Part shown: positions 32,040 to 44,305 of the stretch, in pieces | How positions within the stretch are numbered: the stretch's first letter is position 1 | How the letters are laid out: each line of letters begins with the position of its first letter | Assembly (NCBI GenBank): GCA_037893245.1 | Contig: JBAIAA010000599.1 | Coordinates: 2,046,001 to 2,110,000 of the forward strand | Direction: 5' to 3' | DNA: 64,000 nucleotides | Source: Crossaster papposus | Lineage: Eukaryota > Echinodermata > Asteroidea > Velatida > Solasteridae | Position numbers and translations under genes: made by a program | The notes under the pieces: model-generated | What the model was told of the DNA's origin: nothing | The model's input: the letters and a program-made list of their open reading frames with translations, nothing else | Database searches by the model: none

Positions 32040-33647
32040 TCATCCACCACTATGTGTCTCAGAAAATGAGAGAAGCTGCCCGCTTAGGCATAATAAAAAA
32101 ATGTTACGTTGGGCCCCAACAAAATAGGGGAAGGGTAGGTAGGATTTTTTTTTTTTTTAATTTAATTTTTCATCCCAGCAATGAAAATTATGTTTTCTAA
32201 TTGTTTAAGCCGGTAGTGATACACGATAGCGTGTCCAGGTTCACTATTTACACAATCCACACACACAACAATGAGAAAAGGTCAGAAATGGTTTCAAACG
32301 TATTTATAACTAGATTTATATAGATTTTAATCATTAAATTTCGTCCCTTGAAAAAAACAAATCCAGGGTCTGCCGTATTTTTAGGGTCGGTCGGGTTACG
32401 CCAACATAACATTTTTTTGTATGCCTTATTGAACACTGCAGGCACCTTTGATGACCATATCTGTACAGCAAGGGGCTTGGTTAATCCCAGAAATTTTGAT
32501 GCAGTAGTTGAGGCTACCTTGAAGTGTTCAAACTTTGATGACCACACATTTCAGTTTTCAACTCCATCCCTAGCCAGAAAACATGGACACATACTGAATA
32601 GAATGGCTGAAATAATTGATGCACAGTCTCTTAAAACTGGGATTTCTGATAACAATGGTGCGGGGTTTAAAAGACTCATGCAGCTTGAATGGCCAACAAG
32701 GGTGTCAGGTCATGCTTTGCGGCAGGCAGCCACCTCAAAGTGGAATGAGCCAAAAAGGCTTTCACTTACAAAGGACATCATGAAGCTACATAAACATATG
32801 TGCAATGAAGAGCGTGAAATAAAGGGCCAAATAAAGCAGTGTGGGATTACTGGGGAAACTTTCTCGCAATTGGCAAAGCTAACCCTGGCACAACTGATTG
32901 TTTACAATCGACGACGGCCAGGAGAGACACAGTTTTTGAAGGTTGAAACATACAGAAAAAAGAAATCACGTGGAATGGATGCAAATACTGATGTTGTGGA
33001 ATCTCTGTCCCTCTCTGAACAACTTTCAATTGAAAGACTTTAGCCTAGTGTACATACGGGGAAAGAGAGACAGAGGAGTGCCACTTCTACTGACTCCTAA
33101 TGTTAGGGAATCAGTAGATCTCGTATTCGGATCACGTGAGGCTTGTGGAATAAACCCAGAAAATCCCTATGTTTTTGCAAGAACAAGTGCAGAATCATTG
33201 GGTGCATGCCATGTACAATATGACTCGTACATGAATGGAACTTTGGAGGGTAAAAACCATTTTATACTGGTTGATTGTTTACGCTTACATGCGCAAAAGT
33301 GTGGAGCTGAACACCCGGAAACAATCACTTCAACGAGACTCGGGAAGCATGTTGCGACGATAAGTCAGTTGCTCAATTTGAAAAAACATGAATTGGAGCA
33401 ACTAGCGAACCACCTCGGTCACGATGTATCCGTGCACCGAGAATATTACAGACTTCCTCATGAGGCCCTGATTCTGGGTAAGGTTGGGAAACTTTTGGAT
33501 GCTCTTGAAAAGGGAAAATTACATGAGTTTAAGGGAAAAACATTAGATGAAATAGTGCTTGACAATGAGGCAGTACTTACTGAAGATGTAGTGCTTGATG
33601 GTGGGGTAGTGCTTGATTTTCAGCAGATGCTGATATATGTTAATTAG
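32040..33647 (+). pseudogene. Third copy of the recombinase gene body, truncated
   Basis: Same organisation as the second copy, including the MITE at the identical site and the inverted 3'-flank insert. An extra T near 33042 breaks the frame, although the frame recovers downstream through the Arg/His and Tyr motifs (KHVATISQLL, LGHDVSVHREYY). It ends inside the Val-Leu-Asp repeat at about 33615, where unrelated sequence begins, so the Myb-like tail is missing. Confidence 0.8.
32087..32425. mobile_element. GGCATAA MITE, third copy
   Basis: Flanked by TTA on both sides (32084-32086, 32426-32428), at the same site as the second gene copy, so the insertion predates duplication of the filled gene. 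Confidence 0.85.
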
Positions 33648-34029
33648 TATGCAAAAACATTTAAATAAAACTGTCGTGAAATGACATGTGCAGCATGTAC
33701 ACGTACAACATGTACACCCACATATAAAGGCTCATCAGTAAGTTGTAAGATAGAATCTCCTTTATTCACTCAAACCTTCTTGATGTTTACAAAGTAAACT
33801 ATCATATTTATCTGTGTTGACATTTTTAAATAAAACATTTAAGTGTTTCTCTTTGGAGATTCCACTGCAGCTCATTTTCTCATGGAGTATAGGCTTCATT
33901 GGTACGGTACAAGTTTTAAGGTGTTGCGATATAAAGATATATTGTTCTTTAAGATTGTTGACATTTGTTATATGCCCTGTTCATGTGTTGCACTTACTTA
34001 AACGTTCTAAAACAGCATTTCTGTTGATA
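33648..34029. other. Non-coding interval
   Basis: AT-rich sequence after the truncated third gene copy. No gene is evident. Confidence 0.35.
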
Positions 34030-34184
34030 ATAATAATTTAATTATACACTAAAAATTAAAGTGTTGAATCCATCACTTGCATATGTGTGCCTTCAGTGCC
34101 TACTCTTTGAATGTTTAATTCAATGTTTAATTCAACATTTCAAATAATAACTCCAACATTTAAAGAGTTATTTTAATAATTTAA

Positions 34185-34418
34185 CCAATTCTTGCCGGGA
34201 TTATTTTAACATCACTGACGCGGGATTATTTTTAACGAAACTCGATCAGAGTCGGGTTCAGGCCGATGGTCCCGGTAAGCACACCCACTCATTTATACAG
34301 CCTTGCTCGCTGCTGACAGACATTTCCAGCCTTGCTCATGACTTGTTGATGCGTCATCCGTTTTAATTTTTTTGGAAAACTTTGCGTACATGTATATACC
34401 TCCTCTGGTGCAAACTGG
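34185..34418. mobile_element. TTAA-flanked MITE, diverged subfamily, unit 1
   Basis: TTAA then CCAATTCTTGCCGGG; the other end is GGTGCAAACTGG then TTAA. The interior keeps GGATTATTTTTAACGAAACT and TTGCTCGCTGCTGAC from the copies at 10.9, 12.5 and 20.6 kb. Confidence 0.75.
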
Positions 34419-34422
34419 TTAA

Positions 34423-34498
34423 CCAGTTCGCATAGACATTTTATTAATTTAAAATGGATGACTGATAAACATGCCACGGGAAAAACGGTGCAAATTGG
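34423..34498. mobile_element. 76-bp internally deleted MITE sharing the TTAA of its neighbour
   Basis: Starts CCAGTTCGCATAGAC directly after the TTAA that ends the 34185 copy, and ends GGTGCAAATTGG then TTAA. The interior is a deleted version in reverse orientation (GATGACTGATAAACATGCCA). The same pair recurs at 37223-37298. Confidence 0.65.
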
Positions 34499-35128
34499 TT
34501 AAGTGCAAATTCAACATTTTTGTACGTGGAATTGTCAAATCAGCCTTTAAAACGTTGAATTAACAGTCTAAAAGTTGGATTTAAAAATAAAAATGCTACA
34601 TTGAATATTTAAAAAATGTTTTCAAAGTGTAGTCCCTGACCGCATGCTAGTAGGCTTGTATGTATTGGATTCAACACTTCAGTTTTTAGCATGTACTGCT
34701 CAATTGTTCTAAACAGTATTGTTTTGTTTATAAACAAAAATGTAATTACCGGACAGTTGATACATGTACATGTATGTACGGTAGCTATGTTTATTACTGG
34801 TTTACACAGCGTGCAATGATTCTCTCTTGCAAGTGTTATTTTCTTTGCTATTATCGTGATTATGATCATTCCTACTGTACTGTACATTTAAAAAAACTAA
34901 TCATGTTTGCAATGATAAAACATGTTTTTTATAATGTTTCTCTAAAGACGTTTATAAAGATGTTTCTTAAACAGCATTTCTGTTGATCATTAATAATTTA
35001 ATTATACACTAAAAAGTAAAGTGTTGAATCCAACACTTACATGTGTGCCGTCAGTGACTACTCTTTGAAAGAGTTGAATCATTTTGAATGTTTAATTCAA
35101 CATTTCAAATAATAACTCCAACATTTAA

Positions 35129-35561
35129 AGGGGAACTAAAAGGTTTTTTTTTTTTCAATTTGTTGTGTTTTTGTGGCAGAGTATAGATTAAATAATAAAT
35201 ATAAAACAAATTGGGTAAATTAGGTAAGAAATACGTTTTTTAGAGGCATTTTCTTTCTGCGCCTGCACAGCCAGAATTCTGAAAAGTCTGTATGTAAGCA
35301 TATGACTACATTCTGGGAGACGGTGGCACTGCATACATGTATGCAGTGCCACCGTCTCCCTGAATGACGCCATAATGTTTACATACAGACGGAGATTTTA
35401 TTTCGCGCTTTTCAGATTTCTGGCTTTGCAGACGCAGAAAGAAAATGCCTCTAAAAAACGTATTTCTTACCTAATTAACTAATTTACCAATTTTTTTTAA
35501 AATGTATTATTTAATCTGCCACAAAAACACAAATCGAAAACAAGAAAATCTTAGTTCCCCT
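35129..35561. mobile_element. Palindromic MITE with AGGGGAACT ends and TTAA duplication
   Basis: TTAA then AGGGGAACTAA; the right end is TTAGTTCCCCT then TTAA. The whole 433 bp is nearly self-complementary: TTTTTAGAGGCATTTTCTTT pairs with AAAGAAAATGCCTCTAAAAA, and the centre is the palindrome GGTGGCACTGCATACATG plus its complement. The empty site is at 34155-34170 in unit 1. Confidence 0.85.
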
Positions 35562-35586
35562 TTAAAGAGTTATTTCAAAAATGTAA

Positions 35587-35820
35587 CCAATTCTTGCCGG
35601 GATTATTTTAACAGCACTGACCGAGGCGCGGGATTATTTTTAACGAAACTTGATCAGAGGCGGGTTCAGGCCGATGGTCCCGGTAAGCACACCCACTCAT
35701 TTACAGCCTTGCTCGCTGCTGACAGACATTTCCAGCCTTGCTCATGACTTGTTGATGCGTCATCCGTTTTAATTTTTTTGGAAAACTTTGCGTGTATATA
35801 CGTCCTCGGGTGCAAACTGG
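35587..35820. mobile_element. CCAATTCTTGCCGGG MITE, unit 2
   Basis: Same as 34185-34418, but both flanking TTAA sites are degraded (left GTAA; right TTTT), and the adjoining small element is only partly kept. Confidence 0.65.
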
Positions 35821-36524
35821 TTTTTGCATAGACATTTTATTAATTTAAAATGGATGACTGATAAACATGCCACGGGAAAAACGGTGCAAATTGGTTAAGT
35901 GCAAATTCAACATTTTTTTTCGTGGAATTGTCAAATCAGCCTTTAAAACGTTGAATTAACAGTCTAAATGTTGGATTTAAAAATAAAAATGCTAGACTTA
36001 ATATTTAAAAAATGTTTTCAAAGTGTAGTCCCTGACCGCATGCTAGTAGGCTTGTATGTATTGGATTCAACACTTCAGTTTTTAGCATGTACTGCTTAAT
36101 TGTTCTAAACAGTATTGTTTTGTTTATCAACAAAAATGTAATTACCGGACAGTTGATACATGTACATGTATGTACGGTAGCTATGTTTATTACTGGTTTA
36201 CACAGCGTGCAATGATTCTCTCTTGCAAGTGTTATTTTCTTTGCTATTATCGTGATTATGATCATTCCTACTGTACTGTACATTTAAAAAAACTAATCAT
36301 GTTTGCAATGATAAAACATGTTTTTTATAATGTTTCTCTAAAGACGTTTATAAAGATGTTTCTTAAACAGCATTTCTGTTGATCATTAATAATTTTATTA
36401 TACACTAAAAAGTAAAGTGTTGAATCCAACACTTACATGTGTGCCGTCAGTGACTACTCTTTGAAAGAGTTGAATCATTTTGAATGTTTAATTCAACATT
36501 TCAAATAATAACTCCAACATTTAA

Positions 36525-36959
36525 AGGGGAACTAAAAGTTTTGTTTTTTTTCAATTTGTTGTGTTTTTGTGGCAGAGTATAGATTAAATAATAAATATAA
36601 AACAAATTAGGTAAGAAATACGTTTTTTAGAGTCATTTTCTTTCTGCGCCTGCACAGCCAGAAATCTGAAAAGTCTGTATGTAAGCATATGACTACATTC
36701 TGGGAGACGGTGGCACTGCATACATGTATGTAGTGCCACCGTCTCCCAGAATGACGTCATAATGTTTACATACAGACGGAGATTTTATTTCGCGCTTTTC
36801 AGATTTCTGGCTTTGCAGACGCAGAAAGAATATGCCTCTAAAAAACGTATTTCTCACCTAATTAACTACTTTACCCCATTTTTTTAATATTTATTATTTA
36901 ATCTATACTCTGCCACAAAAACAAAAAAATTGAAAACAAAAAAATCGTTAAGTTCCCCT
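36525..36959. mobile_element. Palindromic AGGGGAACT MITE, unit 3
   Basis: 435 bp with TTAA on both sides, in the same position as the unit 2 copy. The central hairpin is perfect (GGGAGACGGTGGCACTGC and its complement). Confidence 0.85.
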
Positions 36960-36984
36960 TTAAAGAGTTATTTTAATAATTTAA

Positions 36985-37218
36985 CCAATTCTTGCCGGGA
37001 TTATTTTAACATCACTGACGCGGGATTATTTTTAACGAAACTCGATCAGAGGCGGGTTCAGGCCGATGGTCCCGGTAAGCACACCCACTCATTTATACAG
37101 CCTTGCTCGCTGCTGACAGACATTTCCAGCCTTGCTCATGACTTGTTGATGCGTCATCCGTTTTAATTTTTTTGGAAAACTTTGCGTACATGTATATACC
37201 TCCTCTGGTGCAAACTGG
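36985..37218. mobile_element. CCAATTCTTGCCGGG MITE, unit 3, with adjacent deleted copy
   Basis: TTAA-flanked on both sides; the adjoining 76-bp deleted copy occupies 37223-37298. Nearly identical to unit 1. Confidence 0.75.
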
Positions 37219-37740
37219 TTAACCAGTTCGCATAGACATTTTATTAATTTAAAATGGATGACTGATAAACATGCCACGGGAAAAACGGTGCAAATTGGTT
37301 AAGTGCAAATTCAACATTTTTGTACGTGGAATTGTCAAATCAGCCTTTAAAACGTTGAATTAACAGTCTAAAAGTTGGATTTAAAAATAAAAATGCTACA
37401 TTGAATATTTAAAAAATGTTTTCAAAGTGTAGTCCCTGACCGCATGCTAGTAGGCTTGTATGTATTGGATTCAACACTTCAGTTTTTAGCATGTACTGCT
37501 CAATTGTTCTAAACAGTATTGTTTTGTTTATCAACAAAAATGTAATTACCGGACAGTTGATACATGTACATGTATGTACGGTAGCTATGTTTATTACTGG
37601 TTTACACAGCGTGCAATGATTCTCTCTTGCAAGTGTTATTTTCTTTGCTATTATCGTGATTATGATCATTCCTACTGTACTGTACATTTAAAAAAACTAA
37701 TCATGTTTGCAATGATAATACATGTTTTTTATATTACATG

Positions 37741-39220
37741 TTTCTATAAAGACGTGCTGACCCAGAACTCCAGGATGTGCATTATATCCAAATCACACCA
37801 AAAACCTTTAAACTAGAAACTATGTAAACAAAAAACTGAAATTCACTTTACTGACTGCTGCATTTGCACCAAATTGTTGTCGCCAATTAAAACCCCTGTC
37901 CTGTAGACATATATAAACATACTTTGAATAAAGGTTTTAAATTAAACGTTGTTATTAACTGGGGTTTATAATACCTTGGGACTAAGACACACATTTATTT
38001 GACATACATACCTAGACGGGGTGGGGGGGTACACATTTGTGCACTATTCTAAACTTATAATTTACAAATGTAGAAGTAAAGCTGATTTGCCCTTTTAAGA
38101 ACATTTTGGTTAAAAAGGATATTATTTTAAAGAGTACAATTGTAGTGATAATTGGGGTATTATAATCCAGTTAGAACTATTTCATGGCAATCTCCTGAAT
38201 TTGCCACTTTGTCACGATGAGTCTCCCAACAGTAGCCTATTTTGTTACAGATTTTGAATGGGTTCTAATTGGTATGGTCCAGTTGTGCACAAACTTCAAC
38301 ATCCATGGAGTGTGTGGGACTTACTACAATGTTCATTGGCTAATATTGTACAATTTACTGTTTAGACAATTTTGTCCCCATGCATTTTTGTAGCTCTAAT
38401 GTTGGGTAGAGAAATTATTTTCTCAATATGTGACCCGCTCTGCAAAAATGAGTCTGTCACAAAATACATTTTTTACGTAAAGGGCTGTTTATTGTCTCGA
38501 AGGTGATTTTTTTTTCTTAAACAAATTTATATTTTCAGATCTGATCGATTGAAAATATTGTTTTGATCCCTAAATTAAATTTAATACAGGTTTTTTCATT
38601 TTCTTACTATAGTATCTGATGGAGCACTACAAGTACAACTGTAAATCTACATTTCTTTTCGAAGACATTTTGAATAACAGAAAACAAATTCCAAAAATTG
38701 TAAAAGACCAATGCATTACACGTTCTACAGAGTTATATCAAATGAAAGCTTATTTCCTGCTTTTTCTGACCATCAGATTCATTTTTGCAGAGTGGGTCAC
38801 ATATAAATACACTGAAAGCAGCTAATGTCAAAAACTTGTATAGAGGTACTTGTAAAATAAAAATTACCGGTACTTTTCAGCATTAATTATGTGTATATTG
38901 TGTTGTTTGAATTGAGTTCTACTGACTGTTGACCAAGGACATGTAATGCACTCTGTAGGCGTTTAATGACTCCACCCCACCCTTTCATCTCGATAAAAAC
39001 AACCCAGATCATAGGTACAGTTAATTTGTCTGCTCAATTGGAACCAGTTTTGGATGCAGAGATTTTTAAATCTTATAAACCTTCATGTTTATATTGTTTC
39101 CTTTCTTGAATGAAACTAAAAGAGACTTTCGTCTTCCCTTTTTCTTGAAGTAAACATTCTGATTGCTAACCAGCTCACTGCTTCAAAAATCGTCCAGAAA
39201 TAAGTGTTTTTTTCCCCCAG
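37741..39220. repeat. Non-coding interval with a dispersed ~187-bp repeat
   Basis: The segment 38166-38352 recurs at 40302-40486 in the same orientation at about 95% identity: both contain CTTTGTCACGATGAGTCTCC and TCCATGGAGTGTGTGGGACT. The remainder shows no gene. Confidence 0.65.
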
Positions 39221-39634
39221 ACAAAAGTTCTAGGTGAACCCCAAAATCATCTGGTCGACTTCATCTGGTCCAGTAAAAGACATCTACTTAAACTAAAAAC
39301 TGTTGTTGTGAACCTGACAGAAGAGGACTTGGTCTCGCGAGCCTCCAAGCACGTGTCCTCACTTTCTGCTCTAGTTTTATTTAATGTTATTATAACCATC
39401 CTTCTGTTATTCTTGTTGATCATTATTTTCATCAGTATAAGAAACTTTGACTTGGAACTGCTTGTCTGCCAAACCGATCCTAAATTCTTCACTAGTTTAC
39501 ATTACGTTTATAGTGTAGTGTTGCATGCTTGGTCAGCCTGTAAAGCTCGTATCTGTCAACCATGTCCTCAACTTACCTCTCTTCTGACCGACATTTTCAA
39601 CAGTGGCAGCAACCTCGGCTCTCGGTGTGTGTAA
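39221..39634 (+). CDS. Possible terminal exon encoding a membrane segment
   Basis: After a good acceptor (TTTTTTTCCCCCAG|) there are 137 open codons to TAA 39632-39634. The reading has an amphipathic start (TKVLGEPQNHLVDFIW), a charged stretch and then a long hydrophobic segment (LVLFNVIITILLLFLLIII, roughly residues 50-75), which looks like a single transmembrane helix. No family is recognised and no upstream exon was found. Hydrophobic runs are common in T-rich DNA, so this may be chance. Confidence 0.25.
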   Translation, partial: TKVLGEPQNHLVDFIWSSKRHLLKLKTVVVNLTEEDLVSRASKHVSSLSALVLFNVIITILLLFLLIIIFISIRNFDLELLVCQTDPKFFTSLHYVYSVVLHAWSACKARICQPCPQLTSLLTDIFNSGSNLGSRCV

Positions 39635-40671
39635 TCAGGCTGGTTTGTCATCTTTTGAATGCAGACACTGGTCGCTGGCTCAACCTGAATAAAATTTACC
39701 CGATCACCCCCGTCTACCTTCACGGCACATTCTTCATTTCCACCTCTGTCAGGTTTACCGTACTCTAATTTTCGTCTTCCTAACAATCTTTAGAGTGGAC
39801 GGCATGTTTACCTTCATATTCGATCACTTCTTTTGCTATATTGTTTTTTGAAGCTGATATTATACCCTAAACAACTGTTGTTATATTTTTGTAGGAAATA
39901 AAAATATATTATATCTTAAGTGCTCCAGCCAAAGTTCCTCAAATTTTTCAAACATTTTGCTTAATTGATTTGTTTAGGTGTGTCATCGAACGAAAAATTC
40001 GTCCACGATACAGGGTAATTTAATTAAAATTACTAATTATAATGATCGTCGTTTTGTCAGTTTCAATGAAAACTTTTCTCGGTGTCATTTGTGGGTTTTG
40101 TTTTACCTTTTTTGGACAGGCTCAAAAGCCAAACAAGTCAATCTTGAATGCTTTTAGAAAAATAAATATAATTTCAGCTACAGCAGTATAGTATATCTTT
40201 AAGGTATGTCATGTGTACGGGGTGTGTCACAACAGACAAATTGAGGTGTTGGGAAAATGTGTTTCAGTTGTGTTGACGCATGAGGCAAATTGAGCTGTTT
40301 GATCCAGTTATAACTATTTCATGGCAATCTCCTCAATGTGCCACTTTGTCACGATGAGTCTCCCAACAGTAGCCTATTTTGTTACAGATTTTGAATGGGT
40401 TCTAATTGGTATGGTGCAGTTGTGCACAAACTTCAACATCCATGGAGTGTGTGGGACTTACTACAATGATCATTGGCTAATATTGTACGACGAACTCCAA
40501 GTTTCATTTCTGGAGTTCAATGTGATAAGAAGAAGGTGGCCCTGCAAGATATTCAAGGTTTGCTTTGAATGAATCAATCTTTTGCTATTAAACAAATACT
40601 CCACAGTTCACATACATGTATGTCACATTTAACATCTACATACATGTATGTCTTTTTGCCTGAACAACAAA
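39635..40671. other. Non-coding interval
   Basis: Contains the second copy of the dispersed repeat (40302-40486) and no other recognisable feature. Confidence 0.35.
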
Positions 40672-40789
40672 TGTGACCTGCTCCCACAAAGATGGCGTAA
40701 AGTTGCGCTATGCTATATTAAGTTATGATTTAAAATAGCCCATCAAAAATATCAAATTGTCAACTTTACTTTTGTGGAAGCAGGTCACA
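40672..40789. mobile_element. 118-bp MITE with TGTGACCTGCT ends
   Basis: Left end TGTGACCTGCTCCCACAAA; the right end is its near-complement, TTTGTGGAAGCAGGTCACA. AAAGTTG/CAACTTT pairs further in. Confidence 0.75.
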
Positions 40790-40955
40790 AATAGCAACGG
40801 GATACACCAATCAAGACAAAAAATACCCCCCCCCCCCCCCCCAAACAAACAAAAAAAATTGCCTGAGTCTATGTTGGCCGTACATACCCACTTAAAAACC
40901 TGTGTGGGCCAGGCCAGTGCCTGTGATAATTCTAGTTAAATTTAAATTAATAGAT

Positions 40956-41123
40956 GGGAGGTTTGCATTAACACCATGTGGTAAATCTCGTGTGGTTCTG
41001 AAAAGAACAGTATACTCTGTTCGTCAGCATACTGTTTGAAACGTCACGTTCACTCCGGTTCTTTTTCAGAACCACCCAAACTCGCAAAAAAGATGTACCG
41101 CATAGTGTTACTGCAAACCTCTC
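40956..41123. mobile_element. 168-bp palindromic MITE with GAGGTTTGCA ends
   Basis: Left GGGAGGTTTGCATTAACACC pairs with right AGTGTTACTGCAAACCTCTC. Inside, GTGGTTCTGAAAAGAAC pairs with GGTTCTTTTTCAGAACCAC. Flanking TTTAAATTAA and TAATTTAAAT are also roughly inverted. Confidence 0.75.
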
Positions 41124-43480
41124 ATTCTATGCAAACCCTCAAGTCTAATTTAAATTTGAATCACAAAGTTGTGGTTTGTATTTTCAACATTCAGCTAAAC
41201 GACTTGGTGTCTTAGGATAAAGCTGAACATCATGACTGGACAACATCACATCAATGGCATTGACAGGCTATGGCTAAGCAGGCACAGCACACCAGCTTTA
41301 TGAACAGCTGGATCCTACATTGCATCAGGACATGCATAACAGTTTCAGCTAGCAGGCACTACCTTAACAGGTCTGATGAGCAGGCAGCAACAGGACTCGT
41401 ACACTGTCAAGTTATGAGAGGGTTAATTTTAACCAAAACCTAATCCTGTATATTTAGCTCATTTTTATTAGCTCAAATTTAATAAGGTATAATTATCTTT
41501 AGTGTAAAAAAAGTGTTACCAGTTAGTTTTTCAACCCAAATCCTCAAAAATCCTCTTTGTAAAATGCAGGACTTTGCAGGATTGAGGGCACTTGGAAGTT
41601 GATGCATCGGAGGACTTTGCAGGATTGATTATTCCCAAATTAAAAGATGAATGTTGCTAATTACAATAATTATGTCAATGTCAAAAAAAATTCACGCGCA
41701 GTGAATAGTTTTTTCTAGATACCAGCGCTTTATAAGATTTATTATTATTATTATTATTAAAAATGTTCTTTTTACCAAAAATTCTGGGAATTTTCCTTGA
41801 ACTCTCCCACGTAGGCAACCCTTCACCCAATTTAAGGACACCTCGTTTTTCCTTAATTTTGTTAATGTGTTTTATGTTACTGTGCAATAAGTGTAATTTT
41901 TTATTTCAGTACTTTCGTTACTTTAAATTTGTCATTGTTTTGTTTTGTATTTTGTCATAATAAAATAAGTACAAGTACTCCATCTGAAGTTCTTCAAATT
42001 TCTGTTTCAAATTTTGTAGCATTTCCATGTAACCCTGCGAGTCAAAATGACTTGTGACTCGTCATGCAATTATATTTAATAGTTTGAATCATAACTGCTG
42101 ACACCACTGTTGTTCCACCATAAGAAAAATCCATGACGAGATAGATGAAACCTTAATGGGTTAGTTTACATATATTTTTCACTAACTAGATTGTTGGAAT
42201 CACAACAAATCATTCATGACTAAACCGAACTTGTATGACATTGATTATTAGCTTCCTTTGCTGACTATTCATGATGTGACGTCATGCAAATATATACTGG
42301 AAAAACCAAAAAAACACACACACACACACACAATCAGACGAGGTGTTCTTAATTTGGGAACAATTTGAGGGCTCCTCAAAAAGTTGGTATTGTGCTTAGG
42401 GGCTCAAATTGTATGCTGAACAAGTATGCGTGCGTGTACATGTACATGTACACACTGGTACATTCAGTGGTACAGTGTTGTTCTTTTAATTTTTCGTTAA
42501 ATATTGTTATTCAGAATATTTAAACACGTATATTGTTCTCTTACCCTTCAGACGTTGCCTAAGTGTTATTATTTTGACTGACATCTTGCCGACCAGGTAC
42601 CGACCACCGTTAATTATCGTGGAAAAGTACGATACAAGTACGCGTGGTACGGTAGGTTGAAAGTTGCAGTGACGTCACTTACGAACCGGATTGATGAGTT
42701 CTCGTCGTACGTACGTACGCTCTTGTATTACATAATTTCCGAGGATCAACTCTTGACAACACACCAAACGACCGAGGACCGAACATACCAGCGAGGACAA
42801 AACACTCGTCCTCGATAGTTATGTCCTCTCACAAATAGTGGAATTTCAACTTATGCCTTCCCATTAATTTCTGAAGGCGTCCTCTGACGGGCGATAATTC
42901 CTGATCACTTGGGTTTCGTCGCACACAGTTTCCCCTGTGGTAGTTAATTTAAACTAGCGCCCCCTAGACACGCTTTTGTAAACCAGCGAATGTTGTATGG
43001 TCTTTACCAGTATTCACACACGAATACCAGTCAAACGTTCCCCGGGACTATAAATACAAATCGCTAGTAGTGGCAACTCAATCCCATGTGAGGACGAGGT
43101 TGAGCTATCACGCGCGAGCCCGTTACTATGGGCGTTTACCAAATCCTTGGCTGGGGCTCCAGCCCATTGGTTAACTGCATGAACGAAGCCTGCACCAAGA
43201 CGAAGCTGAGGTTTGGAAAACGGTCTAAGTTACGGCACCACGTGCGGTTATGGCGGGTCAGTGGCGCGAATATTGCGCTAACAACGAACGATTAGATGTT
43301 GTCCAAACCTACGTGGGGAGGTTAATAATACTGGTTTTTATTTTATATCTCTGGGCGTTTGTGTTAACGGTTGGTGGTGCTGTGATAGTAGCATTTCTAT
43401 AGAGATAAATGTATTATTGCAGGCCGAAGTTGTTACGGTTTATTGGCAGTTTTTGAGTCCGTTCGATCAGCAGCAGCAAC
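41124..43480. other. Non-coding interval; CpG-richer and promoter-like from ~42.6 kb
   Basis: At 41640-41860 there is a half-copy related to the centre of the 14.8-15.9 kb fold-back (CAATAATTATGTC, then GGGAATTTTCCTTGAACTC and AGGCAACCCTTCACC). A short (CA)n lies at 42315-42331. From about 42600 to 43480 CpG becomes frequent, and the stretch is a possible promoter, without a confirmed gene. Confidence 0.35.
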
Positions 43481-43504
43481 ATGCCGAAGGAAGAACGAAG
43501 CATG
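43481..43504 (+). CDS. Possible 8-codon first exon (MPKEERSM)
   Basis: ATG in the context AGCAACATGC, eight codons, then a donor (CATG|GTAAAT), immediately downstream of the CpG-richer stretch. The phase-0 end does not fit the SET exon at 49641 (which needs phase 1) without an intermediate exon that I could not find. Speculative. Confidence 0.2.
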
Positions 43505-43720
43505 GTAAATGTATATTTAATAACTAAGCTTAACCTATTTACTCAGCATACTACATAAAGTATTATTAATCAAAGTGGATATTTTTACGTGACCGTAAAC
43601 CTACTAATGTTTACGTGATATAACTGGTTCCCGACACAGACAAGCGAAACTCAATACGCGCGGAACGTATAAAAAAAGACTAAACGACGATTGACAGCCA
43701 TACACCAAAATAAATTGTTA

Positions 43721-44305
43721 CAGTCCCTAGTTAATTGTAAATGTATACAGTCCCTAGTTTTTCGTATACACGACTTTTATACCTTTTTCTAATAACCAAA
43801 ATCATTGGTTAGTAATCTCATCTAGATGGGTCTTTTACTAGAAAAAGGTATACAAGTTGTGTATACAAAAAACTAGTCCGAGTAACTAGGACCCTACTTA
43901 TTGTTTTTTTTTAACATCTGGACATGATCGCATACCGACACGGCAGCAAAGTGTCCGAGGCAGCTTGCAGAATTAACCTGGAAATTTCACTTTTTATCCG
44001 AATCTTAAGTAGACCTTAGTACAACAATCTTAATCGTCGATGTGTACTTGTATCTCAGATGTCTTATCGAGTACTTTTGTGGCCGTTTGAGGGTGAAATC
44101 TGATGTTTCTTTTGGCAAACATTTGTGAAAAGTGGCGATTCTATTTAAAAGAAAAAACAACAATGGAACTCTCTAGGACCCTACTATTGCCAGATCAAGT
44201 CCAGATGTTAAAAAAGCAATAAGTAGGGTCATAGTTTATTCCTCCATGGTTTATACTGGGACTACCAAAAAAACGGACTGTATACTATAATTAACTGTAG
44301 GGACT
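43721..44305. repeat. Fold-back element related to the 19.3-20.4 kb inverted repeat
   Basis: ACTAGTTTTTCGTATACAC-like sequence pairs with GTGTATACAAAAAACTAGT across 43755-43876. TAGGACCCTACTTATTG with TTTAACATCTGGACATG near 43890 pairs with CAAGTCCAGATGTTAAAAAA and AATAAGTAGGGTC near 44205. Outermost, TACAGTCCCTAGTTAA pairs with TTAACTGTAGGGACTG. The AGGACCCT ... TGTTAAAAAA blocks resemble those at 19.85 and 20.3 kb. Confidence 0.6.

Larger units (their letters stand above)
34030..37740. repeat. Three tandem units (~0.95 kb core) carrying MITEs
   Basis: Units start near 34035, 34990 and 36385 with TAATTTAATTATACACTAAA or a one-base variant (TTTTATTA). They share GTGTTGAATCCAACACTT, the CCAATTCTTGCCGGG MITE, ACATTTTTGTACGTGG-like sequence and the CTATTATCGTGATTATGATC segment. 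Units 2 and 3 contain an extra 433-435 bp element that unit 1 lacks. No coding sequence is conserved among them beyond short chance frames. Confidence 0.85.
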
